Shown here piece after piece: positions 63,149 through 64,000 of a stretch of 64,000 nucleotides of DNA. Position 1 is the first letter of the stretch; each line of letters begins with the position of its first letter. Under the pieces are notes generated by a model, which worked only from the letters and a program-made list of their open reading frames with translations, was not told the DNA's origin and made no database searches. A program made the translations under genes and the position numbers. This DNA is from Fluviispira vulneris (GTDB lineage Bacteria > Bdellovibrionota_B > Oligoflexia > Silvanigrellales > Silvanigrellaceae). Where the stretch lies: positions 124,001 to 188,000 of the forward strand of contig NZ_JACRSE010000005.1 of the NCBI RefSeq assembly GCF_014281055.1. Direction: 5' to 3'.

Positions 63149-64000
63149 TCATACATTATTATAATTCTTATATTCAGCAACTATTTCAGATTTTAAAACA
63201 TCAATAATTTCTGTAACTTTAATTTTTCTTGCTTCCATCCGATTGTCTCTGTACTTTAATTCTACACAACCTTCAGCAAGAGTTTTTGGTGAAACAATAA
63301 TTCTATATGGAATTCCAATAAGATCAGCATCGGCAAATTGGGAACCCGGTTTTTCATCTCTGTCATCAAATAACACTTCGTAACCTAAACCTGACAGAGT
63401 TTTATAAAGTTTTTCAGATTCTTCGCTCACAATCTCTTCTTTCCGATTGAGTGCACACAAATGAATTTCATACGGAGCAATCGGCAATGGTAAAATTGGG
63501 CCTCTGTCATCATGGCTTTCTTCAATAATAGCAGGAAGAAGACGTGTTATACCAATTCCATAACATCCCATAATAGGATATTGTTTTTTTCCGTTTTGAT
63601 CGAGAAAAGTACATTCCATATCTTTGGTATATTTTGTTCCTAAGTGAAATATATTTCCAATTTCAATCCCACGTGTTTCTTGCAATGGATTTTCACATAC
63701 TTCACAAGGATCACCTGCACGCGCAGCAGCAATATCACCAATAATCACCTTTTCTTTTTCAAATTCTTTTACAGTTGAAAGAAAATCTCTTTCTGCATTA
63801 AAATTTGTATAATGATAATCTTTTTCATTGGCACCTGTTACTAAATTTGTACTTTTTACAACAGTGTGATCTAAAATAACGTAACAGTTGTGCAGATTGA
63901 GTCCTATTGGTCCCGTGCTTCCAGCGACCGCGCCTGCTTTTACGAGATTTTCATGGGTTGCAGGGACAACTTCTGATTTGACTAAATTACGAACTTTTGC
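63149..64000 (-). CDS. proS: Prolyl-tRNA synthetase, C-terminal part (cut by window edge)
   Basis: The minus-strand frame is open to the right edge at 64000, so the start is outside; a methionine at 63748 is internal. The visible 283 residues are the end of the editing (INS) domain (AGAVAGSTGPIGLN, VKSTNLVTGANEKDYHY), then GCYGIGITRLLPAIIEE (class II motif 3), and the anticodon-binding domain (APYEIHLCALN, GYEVLFDDRDEKPGSQFADADLIGIPYRIIVSPK). It charges tRNA-Pro. The C-terminus ends in a short basic tail. Confidence 0.95.
   Translation of the reverse strand, partial: AKVRNLVKSEVVPATHENLVKAGAVAGSTGPIGLNLHNCYVILDHTVVKSTNLVTGANEKDYHYTNFNAERDFLSTVKEFEKEKVIIGDIAAARAGDPCEVCENPLQETRGIEIGNIFHLGTKYTKDMECTFLDQNGKKQYPIMGCYGIGITRLLPAIIEESHDDRGPILPLPIAPYEIHLCALNRKEEIVSEESEKLYKTLSGLGYEVLFDDRDEKPGSQFADADLIGIPYRIIVSPKTLAEGCVELKYRDNRMEARKIKVTEIIDVLKSEIVAEYKNYNNV

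Overview
The window is a strongly AT-rich Gram-negative chromosome segment with lipoproteins, Sec signal peptides, periplasmic binding proteins, a DegP protease and murG. A deaminase resembling the Bdellovibrio Bd3614 family, beside typical proteobacterial housekeeping genes, suggests Bdellovibrionota/Oligoflexia, perhaps a Silvanigrella-like bacterium. That placement is inference. No rRNA, CRISPR array, integrase or intact insertion sequence is visible.

Region 1 (1-12 kb) is accessory and nearly all on the minus strand. From upstream to downstream it holds a six-gene biosynthetic operon (AfsA-like hotdog enzyme, HAD phosphatase, KAS III, acyl carrier protein, DUF2165-like membrane protein, MFS exporter), a conserved secreted protein, a small unit of HExxH putative peptide-modifying enzyme, 69-residue peptide and family-5 solute-binding protein, and a hybrid histidine kinase coupled to an HTH regulator. 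The operon enzymes fit synthesis and export of a butyrolactone/butenolide-like molecule, and a palindrome-rich promoter precedes the first gene. The kinase frame is broken by a TAA between its first membrane segment and its sensor region, and a decayed binding-protein fragment lies beside it.

Region 2 (12-33 kb) mixes a TerC protein, a subtilisin-like lipoprotein, an SDR, two half-transporters that together look like a split ABCC/MRP exporter, a divergent TetR regulator, purH, a cyclic-nucleotide-binding/CPBP-protease fusion, a sugar acetyltransferase, an HGSNAT-like membrane protein, a Kef-type antiporter, nadA, a 3-hydroxyacyl-CoA dehydrogenase, an MFS exporter, and a deaminase overlapping dinB.

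Region 3 (33-43 kb) is rearranged: a shortened binding protein, degP, an MFS exporter, then two diverged copies of a block (secreted protein, leader, membrane protein, lipase). Each copy has lost different parts and they flank an amidase lipoprotein. The block ends at two tRNA-Asp genes with near-identical terminators; the lipase 5' end is cut at the first.

Region 4 (43-64 kb) is mainly housekeeping: prfC, a four-gene envelope-type operon of unknown function, rsmE, aguA-aguB (agmatine to putrescine), HU, a pyridoxal kinase, an MgtC-family protein, gshB, hmgA, murG-tsaE, an Hsp20 with a structured leader, an ATP-grasp ligase, a second subtilase, and the 3' part of proS at the right edge.
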